64,000 nt of DNA from Acidobacteriota bacterium (lineage in GTDB: Bacteria > Acidobacteriota > Blastocatellia > Pyrinomonadales > Pyrinomonadaceae): NCBI GenBank assembly GCA_019639135.1, contig JAHBSL010000002.1, positions 221,943 through 285,942 of the forward strand. Direction: 5' to 3'. The translations under genes were made by a program, and so were the position numbers. Under the pieces are notes generated by a model, which saw nothing but the letters and a program-made list of their open reading frames with translations, had not been told where the DNA came from and made no database searches. Shown one piece after another: positions 1-9,648 of the stretch. Position 1 is the stretch's first letter, and the number at the start of each line of letters is the position of its first letter.

Positions 1-190
1 AGCCTTCGCCAAGCGGGTCGCCGCCCTGGATCATAAAATTCTTGATCACGCGGTGAAAGATGACGCCGTCGTAGTAATTTCGCTCGGCCAATAGCCGGAA
101 ATTCTCGGTCGTTTTCGGAGCGTCCTGCTCCATAAGCTCAAACTTGATAGTACCCTTGCTGGTCTCTATAACTGCGATCCTGTTGCTCAT
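1..190 (-). CDS. peptidyl-prolyl cis-trans isomerase, cyclophilin type (3' part outside window)
   Basis: The reading frame starts at the ATG at 190 and runs off the left edge, giving about 63 residues. It begins [19 protein letters not shown] and contains [16 protein letters not shown], the cyclophilin signature FHRVI-x-x-F-x-IQGGDP. Cyclophilins speed up Xaa-Pro bond isomerisation during protein folding. No signal peptide is seen, so this is probably the cytoplasmic form. It lies upstream of nothing else in the window on its strand except the HAD gene at 263-1126, which is read the same way. Confidence 0.9.
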   Translation of the reverse strand, partial: MSNRIAVIETSKGTIKFELMEQDAPKTTENFRLLAERNYYDGVIFHRVIKNFMIQGGDPLGEG

Positions 191-262
191 TTAACTCTCC
201 TGATATGAATAAATACAAATGAAAAACCTACCACGATTGACCGATAAAGGCGAATTGTTCGG

Positions 263-1126
263 TTATCGTTCAAGGATGAACCTCCTTATCGCCTCGGCAA
301 CACCGGCGCTGTTATTGTCCGCGGTGCGGTGGACGCCCTCGCGTTCGAGGAGTTGCCGATCTGCATTGCCCATTACCACCGGAGTTCCGGCGTATTCAAG
401 CATTTCCAGGTCGTTGAAGTTATCGCCGATAGCCATAACTTCTTCCTGCCCGATGCCGTGGCGTTCGGCGAGCCTTTGAACACCGATACCCTTCGATGCG
501 TTGCTCGGGAGTATGTCTAGAAGGGTAAAGTCGAGTTTCGGATAGACGGTCGCAAGGAGCGTTACCGTGTCGCCAAGCTCGGTTCTGAGGAGCTTTTCGA
601 GCTTCGCCATCGAGTCGCAGCCGCCCGAGAATGAAATATGTATCACCTGATGGTCCGGAAGTGCGTCCTCAAGCGAACTTACGTGATTGACGGCCTCTTC
701 GGCCTCGTCGCCGTGCATCGTCTCGGCCCAGCGGATGTACTTCTGGAGCGGCTCGTTGTCGTGGGAGACGCGGTCGTAGATCATCGTGCCTTTGCCGTGC
801 GGATCGGCGCTGACGAGTGCATCGCCGCCATACTTTTTACCGACGCGGACGATCTCTAGAGCAATATCGGTCTTGAGCAGCGAAGCCTCGACGGTTTCAA
901 GGGAATCGGCGAATTTCAGCAAGGCTCCGTTGTGAGTCACGAGCGGGGCATTTAGCTCGAGCCTTTGGCCTACGTGCAGGGCATCGCGGAAGCGGCGGCC
1001 GGTCGCGATAGTGACACGCACGCCCGCTTCTTCGGCCTTACGGATCGCGAGGCGATTCGCTTCCGGCACTTTGCCCTGTGAATCGAGCACCGTGCCGTCA
1101 AGATCTAATGCAAGAAGTTTTATCAC
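263..1126 (-). CDS. Cof-type HAD superfamily hydrolase (phosphatase)
   Basis: A 287-residue protein with all HAD motifs. Motif I is DLDGT at residues 8-12, where D8 is the nucleophile and D10 the acid/base. Motif II is the T in ATGR near 40-45, and motif IV is GDNFNDLE at 234-241, which binds Mg2+. The length and the C2-type cap between the motifs fit the Cof/YbiV family of small-molecule (often sugar- or nucleotide-) phosphatases. The substrate cannot be read from sequence. Its start overlaps the stop of the MltG gene by 4 bp (ATGA), so the two are probably co-transcribed and translationally coupled. Confidence 0.88.
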   Translation of the reverse strand: MIKLLALDLDGTVLDSQGKVPEANRLAIRKAEEAGVRVTIATGRRFRDALHVGQRLELNAPLVTHNGALLKFADSLETVEASLLKTDIALEIVRVGKKYGGDALVSADPHGKGTMIYDRVSHDNEPLQKYIRWAETMHGDEAEEAVNHVSSLEDALPDHQVIHISFSGGCDSMAKLEKLLRTELGDTVTLLATVYPKLDFTLLDILPSNASKGIGVQRLAERHGIGQEEVMAIGDNFNDLEMLEYAGTPVVMGNADRQLLEREGVHRTADNNSAGVAEAIRRFILER

Positions 1127-2199
1127 TGCCGATTATCGTTCTCCTTTTTACGTTTTCGCTGTTCTTCTAGCCATCGCTGGTAAACAGCCTTGCCTTTTTC
1201 GAATTCGGCTGCGGAGGCGTAGAAGTGGTGCGAGCCGTCATTCTTCCCGACATCGAGCACATAAAATATGTAGTTCGTTTCGGCCGGGTTGAGGGCTGCT
1301 TCGATCGCCGAGGCTGAGACGGACGAGATCGGCCCCGGCGGGATACCGCCATACTTTCGCGTGTTGTAGGGCGAGTCGGCCTCGATGTCGCTTTTGTGGA
1401 TGGTGCCGTCCCAGCGGTTCTGCATCTTGGCTACATAGACAACCGTTTGGTCGATGCCAAGTGGGATGTTGCGGTTGATGCGGTTATAGATCACCGAAGC
1501 GACGATCGGTCGTTCGGCCTCGACCGGCGATTCGGTCTCGATCAGCGACGCTATCGTCACAATCTCATGCGGAGTGCGGCCGAGTGCCCGTGCCCGCTCG
1601 GTCCATTCCGGCTTCCAGGTTTTGCGAAACTGCTCGACAAGCCTCGGAATAATGGTTCTCGGCGTGGCATCCGGCGGCAGCTCATAAGTCGCCGGGTAAA
1701 GATAGCCCTCAAGGTTGCGTGCGTCCGGGTCGAGATCGCGGATCAGCGCCGTATCGTTCATCAAAGCAAGGATCTCGCTTTCGCTCATCGCCGGTTCACC
1801 CGGGAATTGCTCCGCGAGCCGCTTGGCGATGTCGAAACGGGTGAAGCCCTCAGGAATGGTCAGCCGCTTCGTTGCAGTCGTACCTTTCTCAAGTGTTTTA
1901 AGCACCTCGAGCGGCGAGATCGGCGATGCAAAGCGGTACTCGCCGGCCTGGAGCTTTGAGGCATCGCCTGCCGTCCGGAGATAGAGCTTAAGGGCAAGCG
2001 GCGAGCGGACAATGCCGTCGGCCGCGAGGCGATCTATGATGATGTTGGGCGCCGTGCCGCGCTCGATAGTGATGACCTCATTGGCTTTTGTGTGCTCGGC
2101 CTTCGCGTTAAGCGACGAGTAAAACCAATAGACACCCGCACCGGCCGCCAAAAGCGCCGTCAAGCCGAGTACAAATATGATCTTCACAAGTTTGATCAT
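1123..2199 (-). CDS. mltG: endolytic murein transglycosylase MltG (YceG family)
   Basis: An inner-membrane lytic transglycosylase that cleaves nascent glycan strands and helps set their length. One membrane segment follows the start, then a LysM-like region and the YceG domain. Counted from an upstream TTG at 2229, EGYLYPATY is at residues 174-182 and SLIETES places the probable catalytic Glu at 231, equivalent to the SIVEKET Glu of E. coli MltG. Possible starts are TTG 2229, ATG 2211 and ATG 2199. I prefer ATG 2199 because the hydrophobic segment then begins directly, but no Shine-Dalgarno clearly decides it. The downstream HAD gene overlaps by 4 bp. Confidence 0.88.
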   Translation of the reverse strand: MIKLVKIIFVLGLTALLAAGAGVYWFYSSLNAKAEHTKANEVITIERGTAPNIIIDRLAADGIVRSPLALKLYLRTAGDASKLQAGEYRFASPISPLEVLKTLEKGTTATKRLTIPEGFTRFDIAKRLAEQFPGEPAMSESEILALMNDTALIRDLDPDARNLEGYLYPATYELPPDATPRTIIPRLVEQFRKTWKPEWTERARALGRTPHEIVTIASLIETESPVEAERPIVASVIYNRINRNIPLGIDQTVVYVAKMQNRWDGTIHKSDIEADSPYNTRKYGGIPPGPISSVSASAIEAALNPAETNYIFYVLDVGKNDGSHHFYASAAEFEKGKAVYQRWLEEQRKRKKENDNRQ

Positions 2200-2309
2200 C
2201 GCTCCCACCATCTTACCAAAATCGCCCAACCGTAATCAGTTCGACTCGCCAGTGGTGTTTCATTTTTTAATGTGAGCATATGTTTCTGAAACAGTTGAAA
2301 CGAATGAAA

Positions 2310-2346
2310 GAAATGAAATGCCTGAAACACTTGAAACGCCTGAAAC
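2310..2346. repeat. short 9-bp-period repeat tract
   Basis: Units of the form CTGAAACGC/TTGAAACAC follow one another every 9 bp just upstream of mltG. This is low-complexity DNA with no supported coding potential. Confidence 0.5.
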
Positions 2347-2375
2347 GCCGTGGCGTTTTGAGTCCCGGGTTTCGA

Positions 2376-2410
2376 GAATTCCGGATTCCCGATTCCAGAT
2401 TCCAAATTCC
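2376..2410. repeat. heptad repeat tract, five units of NRATTCC
   Basis: Five perfectly phased 7-bp units (GAATTCC, GGATTCC, CGATTCC, AGATTCC, AAATTCC) occur without interruption. The same 7-bp period recurs at 2666-2714 and in many other spacers of this window. Confidence 0.8.
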
Positions 2411-2415
2411 CAAAA

Positions 2416-2472
2416 CTCCCCTCCTTGAATAGGAGGGGTGGACGCCGCTTCGGCGGACGGGGTGGTAGAAGG
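2416..2472. repeat. 57-bp dispersed repeat, copy 1
   Basis: Begins CTCCCCTCCTTGAATAGGAG and ends GGGTGGTAGAAGG. It contains two small palindromes, CCCCTCC..GGAGGGG and CGCCGCTTCGGCGG. Near-identical 57-bp copies are at 2522-2578 and 9649-9705. It lies between mltG and pckG and codes for nothing recognisable. Confidence 0.85.
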
Positions 2473-2521
2473 CAGCGAATACCGGCCTTGTCCGGCTGTT
2501 TGTTATTCCAAATTCCGAGTG

Positions 2522-2578
2522 CTCCCCTCCTTGAATAGGAGGGGTGAACGCCGCTTCGGCGGACGGGGTGGTAGAAGG
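2522..2578. repeat. 57-bp dispersed repeat, copy 2
   Basis: Same element as at 2416-2472, differing by about one base over 57 bp, in the same orientation and only 49 bp away. It is followed by the string GTTCTGAGTCCCGGCTTTCG, close to the sequence that follows copy 3, so the repeat may extend further for these two copies. Confidence 0.85.
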
Positions 2579-2665
2579 TTCTGAGTCCCGGCTTTCGAGA
2601 ATTCCAAATTCCAGATTTGGAATATCGCATTGGATAATAAGCCCTTGCTGACGCACGGGCCTCGT

Positions 2666-2714
2666 CATTCCAGACTCCAGATTCCAAATTCCAGATTCAC
2701 CATTCACCATTCGA
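2666..2714. repeat. heptad repeat tract, seven units
   Basis: Seven consecutive 7-bp units run from CATTCCA through GATTCCA and AATTCCA to CATTCAC. The rest of 2579-2867 contains further fragments of this type and recurring phrases such as CCCTTGCTGACGCACGGGCC (also near 2723, 2805 and 9595). No gene is supported between 2230 and 2974. Confidence 0.75.
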
Positions 2715-2920
2715 ACATACGCCCTTGCTGATGCGCGGGCTTCTGCATTCGGATGCCAGATTTTAGACTCCGAATTCATCATTCACCATTCACCATTCGA
2801 GCACGCCCTCCCTGACGGTCGGGCCTCTGAGACGGCGGGCCTTTAACAACTCTTCACCCCATTACTGTTAGTCAGAAGCCGGCTGGTGCCTTTGGCGGCG
2901 AAGGCGGAGGGCGGGAAAGA

Positions 2921-2950
2921 AAAACGCGAGATGCTCAATGCACCTCGCGT
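2921..2950 (-). terminator. Rho-independent terminator of pckG
   Basis: On the minus strand ACGCGAGGTGC and GCATCTCGCGT form a stem of about 10 bp with a short loop. A run TTTTTCTTT follows. It lies 25 bp past the pckG stop. Confidence 0.8.
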
Positions 2951-2974
2951 CTTTCGTTTGTTTGTAAACGGCGG

Positions 2975-4867
2975 CTATTCGCCCTTGGCGACGGCAATGG
3001 TCGGGAGTTCTTCCTCCGGACGCGGCGTTGCAAGCCCGAGCTCCGGCGAACGCCAGAGGTTTGAGACGAGCAGCTCGCGGATGAAGGTCATCTCCTTCGG
3101 CAGGCGGTCGTAGAGCTTGAAGAAAAGGTCGTCGTGGGTCGAGATCTCCTTGATCCACATATCGCGGTCGAGCTTCATCACCGTGTCCCACTGTTCGCGG
3201 CTGAAGTCGAGCCCACGCCAATCCATGTCCTCGTAACGCGGCATCCAGCCAAGCGGCGTCTCGGTTCCCTTCGACTTGCCGTGCGAACGCTCGACGATCC
3301 ACTTCAGAACGCGGAAGTTCTCGCCAAAGCCGGGCCAGAGGAACTTGCCGTTCTCATCCTTGCGGAACCAGTTGACCGAGAAGATACGCGGCGGTTCGGG
3401 GATATTGCGGCCGAGGTCGAGCCAATGCGAGAAGTAATCGCCCATGTGGTAACCGGCAAAGGGCAGCATCGCGAAAGGATCGCGGCGGACCTCGCCGATG
3501 TTTCCAAAGGCGGCGGCGGTCATCTCGGAGCCCATCGTCGCGGCCATATAAACGCCGAATGCCCAGTTGAACGACTGCTGAATGAGCGGCACGACCGTAT
3601 TGCGGCGGCCGCCGAAGATGAACGCCGAGACCGGCACGCCCTTCGGCGAATCGAAGTGCTCATCAACGACCGGGCACTGCGTGATCGGGGCGGTAAAGCG
3701 GGCGTTCGGATGTGCAGCGGGCTTCTCGCTCGCCGGTGTCCAGTCATTGCCCTGCCAGTCGATGGCGTGTGCCGGCGGTTCGCCGTCCATGCCTTCCCAC
3801 CAAACGTCGCCGTCGTCCGTCAAAGCAACGTTGGTGAAGATCGTGTTCTCGCGGATTGAATCCATCGCGTTCGGGTTGGTCGAATAGTTCGTTCCCGGAG
3901 CGACGCCGAAGAAGCCGGCCTCGGGGTTGATCGCGTGAAGCTTGCCGTGTTCATCGGGCTTGATCCATGCGATGTCGTCGCCGACGGTCGTGACTTCCCA
4001 ACCCTCTTCGCGGAATTCCTTCGGCGGAATGAGCATCGCAAAGTTGGTCTTTCCGCAAGCCGACGGGAACGCCGCACAGACGTAATCCTTGCGACCGTTG
4101 GGCGATTTCACGCCGACGATGAGCATGTGCTCGGCAAGCCAGCCCTGCTCGCGGCCGAGCGTCGAGGCAATGCGGAGAGCGAGGCACTTCTTGCCGAGTA
4201 GGGCGTTTCCGCCATAACCCGAGCCGTATGAAATGATCGAACGCTCCTCGGGAAAATGAACAATGTATTTGTCCTTCGGATCCGGCGAACACGGCCAGGG
4301 CACATCCTGTTGGCCTTCCGCGAGCGGCATACCGACCGAATGGAGGCAGTGGACGAATTCGCCGTCACCCATTGCTTCAAGAGCCTTCGTGCCCATTCGC
4401 GTCATGATCTTCATATTGACGGCGACATAGGGCGAATCGGAAAGCTGAACGCCGAACTGCGAAATGGGCGAACCGATCGGGCCCATGCAGAACGGGATGA
4501 CGTACATCGTCCGGCCACGCATCGAACCGCGGAACTTGGGCGTCAGGATCGCCTTCATTTCCTTCGGGGCCATCCAATTATTGGTCGGGCCGGCATCGCC
4601 TTTCGAAAGCGAGCAAATGTAGGTGCGGTCCTCGACGCGGGCAACATCCGAGGGATGCGAGCGGGCCAAAAAGCTGTTCGGTCGCTTTTCCTGGTTAAGC
4701 CGGATGAACGTGCCTGCCGCAACCATCTCTTCGCAAAGCCGGTCATATTCTTCCTGCGAGCCATCGCAGAGATAGACCGCATTCGGTTCGCAAAGTTCGG
4801 CCATATCCGTGACCCAACGCTGGAGTTCCGGGTTCTTGATATCTTCGGGAATCGTATATTTAGCCAT
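2975..4867 (-). CDS. pckG: phosphoenolpyruvate carboxykinase (GTP)
   Basis: A 630-residue cytosolic enzyme converting oxaloacetate + GTP to PEP + CO2 + GDP, the entry step of gluconeogenesis. The length matches the GTP family (about 600-640) rather than the ATP family (about 530). [10 protein letters not shown] at 266-275 is the kinase-1 (P-loop) motif with the hyper-reactive Cys271 typical of [23 protein letters not shown] at 214-228 is the substrate/Mn site region. It stands alone on its strand, with a terminator behind it and about 170 bp of A/T-rich upstream DNA that probably holds its promoter. Confidence 0.96.
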   Translation of the reverse strand: MAKYTIPEDIKNPELQRWVTDMAELCEPNAVYLCDGSQEEYDRLCEEMVAAGTFIRLNQEKRPNSFLARSHPSDVARVEDRTYICSLSKGDAGPTNNWMAPKEMKAILTPKFRGSMRGRTMYVIPFCMGPIGSPISQFGVQLSDSPYVAVNMKIMTRMGTKALEAMGDGEFVHCLHSVGMPLAEGQQDVPWPCSPDPKDKYIVHFPEERSIISYGSGYGGNALLGKKCLALRIASTLGREQGWLAEHMLIVGVKSPNGRKDYVCAAFPSACGKTNFAMLIPPKEFREEGWEVTTVGDDIAWIKPDEHGKLHAINPEAGFFGVAPGTNYSTNPNAMDSIRENTIFTNVALTDDGDVWWEGMDGEPPAHAIDWQGNDWTPASEKPAAHPNARFTAPITQCPVVDEHFDSPKGVPVSAFIFGGRRNTVVPLIQQSFNWAFGVYMAATMGSEMTAAAFGNIGEVRRDPFAMLPFAGYHMGDYFSHWLDLGRNIPEPPRIFSVNWFRKDENGKFLWPGFGENFRVLKWIVERSHGKSKGTETPLGWMPRYEDMDWRGLDFSREQWDTVMKLDRDMWIKEISTHDDLFFKLYDRLPKEMTFIRELLVSNLWRSPELGLATPRPEEELPTIAVAKGE

Positions 4868-5039
4868 AAATTTAGCTCTCTTGATCTTAATTCGTTGTTA
4901 AATCTTCAGGTCTAATCTTAAACGGTCAATAACCGGCCGCTTTTGGAAGTATTTGAAAAGATTATCATAAGATTAGTGCAAAAGTTAACTTTAGGGCAGC
5001 ACTTTGAAGTGGTTTCGGATTTCGGCATTCCGGACCGCA

Positions 5040-5957
5040 TTAAGCCTCCACAGAAACGGCCTTTCGGGTGTATTGGCGGATGGTATGAACCGCGACCGCA
5101 GCGATGATGATCGCACCGCCGATCATTGCCCAAATGGTCGGTATCTCGCCGACAAAAAGCAGCACCCAAATGGGATTTATGAGTGGCTCGATAAAGCCGA
5201 TAATGCTCGCATCAAGCGGCCGGACACCCGCCGCAACTCCTTTTGTGAAAAGAATATACGCGATGCCGATCTGAAAAATGCCGAGAAAGGCGATGGCAAG
5301 CAGGTCGTTGGTCGTGATCGCGGCCGGCGGCGATTGGGCGATGAGAGGTATCATCACAAGAACGATGATCAGATTGCCGTAAAAGACCGAGACCGCAGGA
5401 TTCCTCTGCTCCGACCGCGGATGCCGCAGGAAGATAAAATAAAGCCCGAAGCAAACGCCCGAAACGAGGCCCGCGATGTTCCCGGAGAATGGGTCAGGAG
5501 CCGTCGCCGAACTCGCGTTATCAAGAAAGAAAAGCGACATCCCCGCGATGCAGAGAAGCACTGTAACAAGGTCGCGAACGTGGAAGCTCTCGCGGATCAG
5601 GAACGGGGCGAGCACGAGCACGTAGATCGGGGCCGTGTACTGGAGAAAGATCGCGTTTGCGGCGGTGGTGTTCTTGGTCGCGTAAACGAAAGAGGTAAGC
5701 GTCGCCGCATAAAGGAACGAAGCGAAGATGGTGTAGCGGTCGAGCCGCAGGCCCTTTTTGTAGGTGAAAGCCGCTACAACGATCGCCGCAAAAAGCGACC
5801 TTCCCATATTGACCGAGAACGCATCGAGCGTCGTCAGCTTGATAAAGAGGCCGCCCGTGCTCCACAGCAGTACTGCGATCACAACAAGCACTACCGGATT
5901 CACGCCCAGGCTGGTTGATTCGCTCTTTTGATTCCTCTCTTGCACTTCGCTTGCCAA
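5040..5957 (-). CDS. EamA/DMT-family transporter
   Basis: A 305-residue protein with about ten hydrophobic segments arranged as two EamA halves, typical of drug/metabolite exporters of the inner membrane. The motif region after the fourth segment (TTAANAIFLQYTAPIYVLVL) is characteristic: such carriers have the conserved Pro in the fourth helix. The substrate is unknown. A second, only distantly similar EamA protein is encoded at 51005-51934. The gene diverges from the antiporter gene at 6042, with 84 bp between them for both promoters. Confidence 0.85.
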   Translation of the reverse strand: MASEVQERNQKSESTSLGVNPVVLVVIAVLLWSTGGLFIKLTTLDAFSVNMGRSLFAAIVVAAFTYKKGLRLDRYTIFASFLYAATLTSFVYATKNTTAANAIFLQYTAPIYVLVLAPFLIRESFHVRDLVTVLLCIAGMSLFFLDNASSATAPDPFSGNIAGLVSGVCFGLYFIFLRHPRSEQRNPAVSVFYGNLIIVLVMIPLIAQSPPAAITTNDLLAIAFLGIFQIGIAYILFTKGVAAGVRPLDASIIGFIEPLINPIWVLLFVGEIPTIWAMIGGAIIIAAVAVHTIRQYTRKAVSVEA

Positions 5958-6041
5958 AATGGGATTTTTACTTAATTCGCCGATAAGAGCAAAGGTACTA
6001 TAGTGGCATGAGCCTCTGCCGTAATTTGCGGCCTAAGATAT

Positions 6042-8432
6042 ATGCTGATCGAACCTGTATTGGCCGCCGGAGCTGTTCCGCAGTTCCTCACCGAAACCGT
6101 AGCATTGATCGTCGCCGGTGCAGCGATAGCATACATCTGTTTCCGGCTGCGGCTGGTTCCGATAGTCGGCTTTTTGATCGCCGGTGTCTTCATCGGGCCG
6201 AATGCTCTCGGGCTGGTCCAGGATCGTGAGCTTGTCGATGCAACGGCCGAGATCGGCGTAATCCTGCTTCTTTTCACCATCGGCATCGAGTTCAGCCTCG
6301 AGAAGCTTGCCCGCATCCAAAAGCTCATCTTCGGCGGCGGCAGCCTGCAGGTCGGGCTGACGATCGCGGCGGTCGGCCTTGTGCTTTATGCATTCGGCGT
6401 AAGCCTTCCGGCGGCGATCTTTACCGGAATGCTGGTCGCCTTGAGCTCAACGGCGATCGTCCTGAAGCTGCTGGCAGACAAGGGCGAAACGAACTCCGAG
6501 CCGGGCCAGGTCGCCCTCGGGCTTCTGATCTTTCAAGATCTGGCGATCGTCGTGATGGTACTTCTTGTCCCGGTGCTTGCAGGCGGCAGCGAAGGCGGGC
6601 TCGGGCAGATAGCGACCGCACTTGGAACCGCCATCGGCATAATACTGCTCGTACTTGTCGTCGCGAGACGCGTGATGCCGAAGATCCTCGAATCCGTCGC
6701 TTTGACGTGCTCGCCCGAGTTGTTTCTTTTAACCGTGATCGCCATCTGTTTCGGTACGGCATATTTAACAAGCCTCGCGGGTGTCAGCCTCTCACTTGGT
6801 GCGTTTCTCGCCGGGTTGATGGTCAGCGAGAGCCGCTTCTCGCAGCACGCACTCAGCGAAACGCTCCCGCTCCAGATACTTTTTTCGGCCACATTCTTCA
6901 TCTCGGTCGGAATGCTTCTGGACGTTTCGTTCCTTCTTCAAAACTTGCCGCTCGTAGCGGGTGTGATCCTTGCGGTTCTGGTCATCAAGGCCGTAACGAC
7001 GTGGATCAGCGTCAAGGCACTCGGCTATGCAACGCCGATCGCAGCGGCCTCGGCACTTACTCTTGCACAGATCGGCGAGTTCTCGTTCGTACTCGAGCGA
7101 GCCGGCCGCGAGGTCGGGCTCTTCCCCGCCGGTGCGGAATCGGGTTCTCAGGCGTTCATTGCGGCAACCGTTGGCCTGATGGTCGTGACGCCGCTCTTGA
7201 TGCGGCTCGGTGAAAAGGCATCGGCAAAGGCTGCGAGCAAGATCGATCGCCTGCCGGTCTCGGCCGAAAGCGAAGAGCACCAGACCGAGCACACGCTTGA
7301 CCTTGAGGATCACCTCATCGTCGCCGGGTACGGCCAGGCGGCGAGGTCGCTGATTCGCGTTGTTGCCGGCTCCGGCATTCCCTATGTGATAACGACGCTA
7401 AGCCCGACCGGTGCCAACGAGGCTGAATCCGAAGGCCTGCCCGTTGTCCGCGGCGACGCCTCGCGTCCGTTTTTGCTGAGGCACGTTGGCATCGACAAAG
7501 CGAAGATCGTCGTGATAGCCGACGACGACCCGGCTACGGCACATAAGATCATTTCGGTCGCCCGGCAGTTGAACCCGACGCTTCGGATCGTCGTCCGAAC
7601 GCGATATTCGGCCGATGCCGAGCACTTGCTCGAGGCCGGCGCCGATGAGGTCGTCTCCGAGGAGTTCGAGTCGATCGTTCAGCTCTTTGGCGAGGTGCTC
7701 CGCGAATACCGCGTTGAGGCGGCGGAGATCGACCGCCTGGAAGACCTTGCCCGCCGCGACGGCTACGCCGCATTGATGGCCGAGACGGTGCGAATGACGA
7801 ACTCCGAATTTGCCTGCGAGACCGGCGAAGGCTGCTTCGATTCGAGGACGGTTACGGTTCGCGAAGGCTCGGCTGTCGCAGGGCTCACCGTTGCTGAGGC
7901 CGAGCTTTCCGGAAGTTCCGGCCTGCGTGTAGCCAAGGTCACGCGGGTTTCCGAGACCTTCGAAGGACCGGGTGCAGATTTCGTTCTTCAAGCCGGCGAC
8001 GAACTTTTGCTTGAAGGCTCGACGGAAGCATTTGCCCGGAACGCGGCGAAATTCAGGAAGCCGAGTGCGATGGCAACGGCGGCCGGAACCTCGGTTGCAG
8101 TCGGGTTCGCTTCGCAGCCCAAGTCGCCGCGGCGGATCGATACCGAAAGCCCGTTCTCTCATCTCACAGAGGTTGATACATCTGTCTGCGAGCACGTTGA
8201 GATGATCCGGCCGGTCTTTCCGAGTGCGGCGGGCTGCGAGGAGTGCATTGCGATGGGCGAGCAGTGGGTGCATCTCCGCATTTGCCTGACGTGCGGCCAC
8301 GTCGGCTGCTGCGATACCTCAAAGAACAAACACGCCTCCGCCCACTATGAAAAAACCGGGCATCCGCTGATCGCATCATTGGAGCCCGGCGAGAATTGGG
8401 GTTGGTGTTACTCGGACGAAGAGTATGTCTAG
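6042..8432 (+). CDS. Kef-type cation:proton antiporter with RCK domains and C-terminal UBP-type zinc finger
   Basis: A 796-residue protein. Residues 1-390 form a CPA2 Na+/H+ exchanger membrane domain of about 12-13 segments. Residues 422-540 are a TrkA-N (RCK) nucleotide-binding domain starting HLIVAGYGQAARSLI. Residues 590-675 are a TrkA-C domain. Residues 716-796 are a zf-UBP domain with CEECI, CLTCGHVGCC and HASAHYEKTGHPL, followed by GENWGWCYSDEEYV. The first parts would exchange K+ or Na+ for H+ under control of NAD(H) or another ligand. The UBP finger in eukaryotes binds the free ubiquitin C-terminus. Its role here is unknown, but all expected Cys/His ligands appear present. Confidence 0.93.
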   Translation: MLIEPVLAAGAVPQFLTETVALIVAGAAIAYICFRLRLVPIVGFLIAGVFIGPNALGLVQDRELVDATAEIGVILLLFTIGIEFSLEKLARIQKLIFGGGSLQVGLTIAAVGLVLYAFGVSLPAAIFTGMLVALSSTAIVLKLLADKGETNSEPGQVALGLLIFQDLAIVVMVLLVPVLAGGSEGGLGQIATALGTAIGIILLVLVVARRVMPKILESVALTCSPELFLLTVIAICFGTAYLTSLAGVSLSLGAFLAGLMVSESRFSQHALSETLPLQILFSATFFISVGMLLDVSFLLQNLPLVAGVILAVLVIKAVTTWISVKALGYATPIAAASALTLAQIGEFSFVLERAGREVGLFPAGAESGSQAFIAATVGLMVVTPLLMRLGEKASAKAASKIDRLPVSAESEEHQTEHTLDLEDHLIVAGYGQAARSLIRVVAGSGIPYVITTLSPTGANEAESEGLPVVRGDASRPFLLRHVGIDKAKIVVIADDDPATAHKIISVARQLNPTLRIVVRTRYSADAEHLLEAGADEVVSEEFESIVQLFGEVLREYRVEAAEIDRLEDLARRDGYAALMAETVRMTNSEFACETGEGCFDSRTVTVREGSAVAGLTVAEAELSGSSGLRVAKVTRVSETFEGPGADFVLQAGDELLLEGSTEAFARNAAKFRKPSAMATAAGTSVAVGFASQPKSPRRIDTESPFSHLTEVDTSVCEHVEMIRPVFPSAAGCEECIAMGEQWVHLRICLTCGHVGCCDTSKNKHASAHYEKTGHPLIASLEPGENWGWCYSDEEYV

Positions 8433-8436
8433 CTGA

Positions 8437-9468
8437 TCATTCGCCGGAAACGGCCGAGGCGATCGTTTCGCGAAGCTTCTTCGCGGACGTCGTCGCCGGT
8501 TCGAGTTCCGAGTCCTCGACGTTTTGCCGGACCTTCTTGCCGAAGACGGCGTTCCAGGGCGGAACGACGATCGTCACATTGCCGGTCGCCTTTGCCTGGC
8601 AGGCGAGGCGGATGAAAGGCTTATCGCCCTCGGGCTGGTTATAGCCAAACACCTTCATCTGCTTGCGCTCGCGGGCCGAGGGTTCGCTAAGCTTTTCGGC
8701 ACCGCCGAGAACGCCGACCCAGCAGGTGCCGCAAGAGGCGGATGTGCACTCTATCGGCACCGGGCCATCCCAGCAGCGTTCGTCCATTGACTGCCAATCC
8801 TGCGAGTGGTCTTTCTGCGAGGCCGAGGCGATCTCTTCTTCGTTGATGACCTTGAAGCGGCCGCCGGAGTATTCATCGCGGATGACCGAAAACTCCTTAT
8901 CGATCGTTTTGAGGAATCCGAGCAGGCCCTGCGAGTCGTCCTTCGCACGCTCGGCGACGATCGCGTCCGGCGACTTGGCCATCAGGCCCGCGGGCTTTGC
9001 CGCGATGCCCGCAGCCGCCTTGAACGCATCCTGCCCGACCTGCAACAGCGTCATCAATCCGACGGCGGCGATGCCGAGCGACAGGCTTTCTTTCGTTTTG
9101 GCGTCTGAGGCGACCTGCTTCGCTATGCCGCGGATCTCGTCGGCGATAGCTCCGGCCTCGCCGTCCTCGGCACGAGCCGCGACCGCCGCCTTTACCTGCG
9201 GCCAAAATCGGTGGCCGTAAAGAAAGCGGTGCGAGGTATCGATCTTGTCCGCAAGGCCGAAATCGCCCTGCATCGCGAGGCCCTTCTTTGCTTCCTCAAC
9301 GTCCTCCGCCGAGTTCAGATACCGCACCAGATCGAGCGGATAGAACCGGAACCAAACCTGCGTCGCGTCGCGATCGACCGCGTGGATATCCGCCGCAACC
9401 GTGGCAACCGCTGCCAACCACTCGGACTCATTATGCCTTGCCAGAGATTCAATAAATGCGTTGCTCAT
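8437..9468 (-). CDS. 2Fe-2S ferredoxin-domain protein with long helical N-terminal region
   Basis: A 343-residue protein. The C-terminal 100 residues carry a plant-type 2Fe-2S site: C241-x4-C246-x2-C249 and C290, in the context ECTSASCGTCWVG and FIRLACQAK. The N-terminal 230 residues are mostly helical and match no family I recognise. The frame stays open to 9579, but ATG 9468 has a good Shine-Dalgarno (GAGGAAAA) and the extra upstream codons fall in repeat debris, so I use 9468. The gene converges on the antiporter gene with a 4-bp gap. It is probably an electron carrier or redox sensor; partner unknown. Confidence 0.75.
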   Translation of the reverse strand: MSNAFIESLARHNESEWLAAVATVAADIHAVDRDATQVWFRFYPLDLVRYLNSAEDVEEAKKGLAMQGDFGLADKIDTSHRFLYGHRFWPQVKAAVAARAEDGEAGAIADEIRGIAKQVASDAKTKESLSLGIAAVGLMTLLQVGQDAFKAAAGIAAKPAGLMAKSPDAIVAERAKDDSQGLLGFLKTIDKEFSVIRDEYSGGRFKVINEEEIASASQKDHSQDWQSMDERCWDGPVPIECTSASCGTCWVGVLGGAEKLSEPSARERKQMKVFGYNQPEGDKPFIRLACQAKATGNVTIVVPPWNAVFGKKVRQNVEDSELEPATTSAKKLRETIASAVSGE

Positions 9469-9648
9469 AGTCGCAATTTTCCTCGTTATCGCAAACGGAT
9501 ATTTAAGCAAATTTCCCGCCCGGCAACAACCTGGGAAGATTCCGAATTCCAGATTCGCCGCTCGTGACTTGTCACTCACCGCTACGAATCAGCCCTTTCT
9601 CACGCGCGGGCCTCGGACACGGAGATCCGGTATTCCGAATTCAAACGG

